NCBI GenBank assembly: GCA_903842025.1
Contig: CAIMKX010000042.1
Span: forward strand, 1 to 53,838
Length of the DNA stretch: 53,838 nucleotides
Reading direction: 5' to 3'
From: an uncultured bacterium
GTDB taxonomy: Bacteria > Patescibacteriota > Minisyncoccia > Phycocordibacterales > PALSA-1337
Shown piece by piece: positions 51,558-53,838 of this stretch; within the stretch, counting starts at the first letter, position 1, and each line of letters opens with the position of its first letter. The notes beneath the pieces were generated by a model. It ran no database searches and was not told the DNA's origin. It saw nothing but the letters and a program-made list of their open reading frames with translations. The translations under genes and the position numbers were made by a program.

Positions 51558-51610
51558 GATTTGCGAAGCAAATCGTCCCGAGCTTGTCGAGGGACTGCTT
51601 CAAGAATTGT

Positions 51611-51694
51611 GAGGTAAGAGGTAGGAGATAAGAGGTAAGAATCATCGCATAACGCTTTTGTTCTTATCTCCTAGCTCTTACCTCTTACCTCTTG
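51611..51694. repeat. TAAGAGG-type palindromic repeat (copy 5)
   Basis: GAGGTAAGAGGTAGGAGATA arm and the inverted arm around ATCGCATAACGC, between tmRNA and smpB. Confidence 0.8.
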
Positions 51695-51699
51695 CATTT

Positions 51700-52146
51700 T
51701 CAACGATCCCTAAACTCCCTCCTCACCGTCCTATCCGTCTCGCGCTTCTTGATGGTCTCCCGCTTGTCGAATTTCTTCTTACCCTTTACGACAGCCACCG
51801 AGACTTTGACGCGATTGCCCTTATTATATATTGAAATAGGCACGATTGTCAATCCTCGACCATCCTCGACATCCGCCAACTTTCTGATCTCATCCTTGGA
51901 AAGCAACAATCTGCGATTCCTTCTCGGTTCGTAACCTAGGGGCGTATTATTTTCCTGATATGGCGGAATAAAAATGTTCACCGCGAACGCTTCCCCGCCT
52001 CTCACGATCACATACGACCCTTCCAATGATCCCTGATTTTTCTTCAGCGACTTGACTTCATAGCCCAAAAGCTCGATTCCAGCCTCGAATTTTTCCATTA
52101 TTTCGTAGTTGAAATGGGCTTTTTTGTAATCAACGAAAGTTGTCAT
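51700..52146 (-). CDS. smpB: SsrA-binding protein
   Basis: Binds the tRNA-like domain of tmRNA during trans-translation. 148 residues, usual length. KKAHFNYEIMEKFEAGIELLGYEVKSLKKNQGSLEGSYV is the family N-terminus; PPYQENNTPLGYEPRRNRRLLLSKDEI follows; the basic tail (KGKKKFDKRETIKKRETDRTVRREF) enters the mRNA channel. The start lies 7 nt after TATCAT. Confidence 0.96.
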   Translation of the reverse strand: MTTFVDYKKAHFNYEIMEKFEAGIELLGYEVKSLKKNQGSLEGSYVIVRGGEAFAVNIFIPPYQENNTPLGYEPRRNRRLLLSKDEIRKLADVEDGRGLTIVPISIYNKGNRVKVSVAVVKGKKKFDKRETIKKRETDRTVRREFRDR

Positions 52147-52153
52147 GCCGAAT

Positions 52154-52159
52154 ATGATA
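52154..52159 (-). promoter_or_regulatory. -10 element of smpB
   Basis: TATCAT, 7 nt (ATTCGGC), ATG. Confidence 0.6.
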
Positions 52160-52209
52160 GCACGCGCGCGGACTGTTGTGTCATGTCACTCTGAGAGGCT
52201 CTTTTATGT

Positions 52210-52421
52210 GTCATTCCCGCGAAAGCGAGAATCCCGGATATCACCAATGACAAAATCCAAATGACAAATTTCCAATCAAATCCAAAGCTCAAATGTCAAA
52301 ATTTGGATTTTGGGCTTTGACATTGATTTGTCATTGGGAATTTGAGCTTTGACATTCAACACTGGATTCCCGCTCATAGAGTCTGAGACTCTCAGAGTCG
52401 AATGACCTTCGCGGGAATGAC
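52210..52421. repeat. Composite GTCATTCCCGCG element with AT-rich core
   Basis: Outer GTCATTCCCGCGAAAGCG ... TTCGCGGGAATGAC; core built of AATGACAAA, TCCAAATG and CAAATGTCAAAATTTGG words and their inverses. The right end is broken by an AGAGTCTGAGACTCTC palindrome. It fills most of the 300-bp gap between smpB and the PLD gene. Confidence 0.8.
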
Positions 52422-52434
52422 AAAGAAATGGTGT

Positions 52435-52440
52435 TATAAT
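52435..52440 (+). promoter_or_regulatory. -10 element of the phospholipase D gene
   Basis: TATAAT, 6 nt (CGTCAT), ATG at 52447. Confidence 0.75.
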
Positions 52441-52446
52441 CGTCAT

Positions 52447-53529
52447 ATGCCCAATTCAACTAACTGGCGCCTCTACGCCGACAACAAAGACGCCTGGTAC
52501 GACATGCTCAATGACTGCGCCGCCGCAAAAGAAAGCATAGTCCTTGAACAATTCATCTTCATGAACGATGAGTTCGGACAGAAAATGCTCAATATCTGCG
52601 CCAATCGCGCCGCTGAGGGCGTCGAAGTCCGTTTCCTCTGGGATGCCGCCGGCAGTTTCACTTTTTGGGGATCCAACGTCGCCGAAGACCTCCGAAAAAA
52701 AGGTATCGAATTAGTTTTTTGGAAAACTCTGGTGCCCGGTTATTTCAGCCTGGTCAATTTCCGCTCTTGGTATTTCCGCAATCATCGCCGGACTTTGGTC
52801 ATCGACGGTAAGGTCGGCTACACCGGCAGCCTTTGCGTTGATGATCGATTCAAGAATTGGCGAGACACCAACGTCAGGGTCGAGGGAACGGTTGTTTCGC
52901 AGATGAAAAACGCCTTCGAAAGAATGTGGGCCAGGGCGCGCCAACAAAATAAATTACCCAAAAGAATATTATTGCCCAGACTGGCCGAATTCAAATACGT
53001 CACCAACTACCCCACCCCAGGACGTCGTCAGATCTATTCCGGCCTTTTGAAGGCTTTGCGCCAAGCCGAAAGTTGTATTTACATCACAACCCCTTATTTC
53101 GTGCCGACGCACCGCCTAGTCCGCACCATCAAAGCCGCCGCCAAGCGTGGCGTCCATGTCCGTCTCATAATACCGGAAAAATCCGACCATTATGCCGTCG
53201 ACTTGGCCGCTCGCGCCTATTTCCATTCGTTGCTTCAGGCTGGAGTCCAGATCTTCCTTTATTCCGGCAATATGATCCACAGCAAAGCAATAATCGTTGA
53301 TGGAACCTGGGCCACCGTCGGCTCCATGAATCTCGACAGTGCCAGTCTCCTGTACAATTTCGAAGCCAACCTAGTTACCACGAACGATAGATTCGCCAAC
53401 GAGCTCGCTGAACATTTCATTACTGACCTCAAGGATTCCAAGCCAGTCAACGCCGCAGAATGGCAAAACCGCTTTTTCCTGGAAAAAATCCCCGAAATAC
53501 TCATAAGATTAGTGACGAGGTTTTTGTAG
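52447..53529 (+). CDS. Phospholipase D superfamily protein (cardiolipin synthase-like)
   Basis: 360 residues from the ATG at 52447; a longer frame would run into a repeat. Two PLD motifs: NHRRTLVIDGKVGYTGSLCV, where HxK has Arg for Lys, and IHSKAIIVDGTWATVGSMNLD, canonical HxKx4D. No N-terminal membrane helices, unlike ClsA. The short length is like ClsB. Likely phosphatidyltransferase or phosphodiesterase at the membrane. The stop lies at the left end of a giant hairpin. Confidence 0.9.
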   Translation: MPNSTNWRLYADNKDAWYDMLNDCAAAKESIVLEQFIFMNDEFGQKMLNICANRAAEGVEVRFLWDAAGSFTFWGSNVAEDLRKKGIELVFWKTLVPGYFSLVNFRSWYFRNHRRTLVIDGKVGYTGSLCVDDRFKNWRDTNVRVEGTVVSQMKNAFERMWARARQQNKLPKRILLPRLAEFKYVTNYPTPGRRQIYSGLLKALRQAESCIYITTPYFVPTHRLVRTIKAAAKRGVHVRLIIPEKSDHYAVDLAARAYFHSLLQAGVQIFLYSGNMIHSKAIIVDGTWATVGSMNLDSASLLYNFEANLVTTNDRFANELAEHFITDLKDSKPVNAAEWQNRFFLEKIPEILIRLVTRFL

Positions 53530-53694
53530 GCGGGCCCTGTGCATCATACTTTCGAACCCTCTTCGCAGCGCCGCTGGAATTGACATTTGAATATCTGGCG
53601 AGGCGGCGCGAGAAAAGACGGCCGTGCGAGGCCCCCATAATTCGAGCACGGCCGATCGTGGGTGAGAAGGTATGATGCACAGGGCCCGCCTACA
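53525..53694. repeat. Giant hairpin 3 (downstream of the PLD gene)
   Basis: Arms 53525-53549 and 53670-53694 are perfect 25-bp inverted repeats (TGTAGGCGGGCCCTGTGCAT...). The interior holds further pairs, e.g. GGCCGTGC ... GCACGGCC. About 170 nt can form one rod. It contains the upstream gene's stop codon. Confidence 0.9.
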
Positions 53695-53789
53695 ATAGGT
53701 AACCCCTCACACCCCTCCTCGACCTAATCGCCGCCCTGTGAATAACAACACAGTTGTTTCGTTTCATCCATGTTAAAATATATGTCGTA

Positions 53790-53838
53790 ATGAGTTTAAC
53801 TGACAACGAAATCAGAGAACGAATGGTTGAACTTCACA
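53790..53838 (+). CDS. Start of an unidentified gene (partial at window edge)
   Basis: The ATG at 53790 opens MSLTDNEIRERMVELH and runs off the window. TATATG lies 5 nt upstream, close to the leaderless pattern. Too short to identify. Confidence 0.45.
   Translation, partial: MSLTDNEIRERMVELH

Overview
The window looks like a chromosomal segment of a Patescibacteria/CPR bacterium, most likely a Parcubacteria-type lineage. This is inference from gene content and architecture. The signs are a compact type IV pilus (T4P) gene set with many small class III pilins, single-copy housekeeping genes without their usual operon partners, lineage-typical small membrane proteins (DUF5652-like, DUF5666-like), a group I intron in a tRNA, and tRNAs without encoded CCA. 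A class I release factor 2 and many TGA-terminated genes argue for the standard code.

Layout. 1-1882: right end of an integrated element (rolling-circle Rep fragment plus large serine recombinase) abutting tRNA-Gln. 1990-14716: housekeeping (pyrG, ftsX, ftsE, prfB, gatA, gatC, ligA) interrupted by a tRNA cluster (8189-9099) that holds a group I intron and an unexplained structured segment. 14734-19299: minor pilins and prepilin peptidase. 19358-29239: surface polysaccharide locus (GT2, Wzm/Wzt-type ABC exporter, GT8, GT9, GT2, polyprenyl-phosphate sugar transferase, O-antigen ligase-like protein) containing an MntA/HepT toxin-antitoxin pair. 29355-37846: core T4P cluster read leftward as pilM, N, O, P-like, B, response regulator, pilT, pilC, pilin. 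37875-53838: comF, tyrS, small membrane proteins, a decayed island at tRNA-Ser, hicBA, recG, tRNA-Ile(UAU), ftsH, histidine kinase, SPFH protein, a second hicBA, tmRNA with smpB, and a phospholipase D/cardiolipin synthase-like gene.

Three themes dominate. First, at least twenty start codons lie exactly 6 or 7 nt after a -10 hexamer (TATAAT-N6/7-ATG), so transcripts should be leaderless; Shine-Dalgarno sites are scarce. Second, the segment is full of palindromic repeat families. One MITE-like family has three full copies with a core found in both orientations, and repeat-derived sequence is carried in frame inside pyrG (twice), gatA, recG and the O-antigen ligase gene, much as Rickettsia palindromic elements are. 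Third, the polysaccharide locus has two glycosyltransferase reading-frame breaks, each exactly at a poly-A tract and each consistent with one extra A, suggesting phase variation, transcriptional slippage or assembly error.

The pilus and polysaccharide genes together imply a cell that invests heavily in surface attachment, DNA uptake (ComF, T4P) and envelope glycans, as expected for an episymbiotic lifestyle. No CRISPR array, rRNA operon or complete insertion sequence was found.
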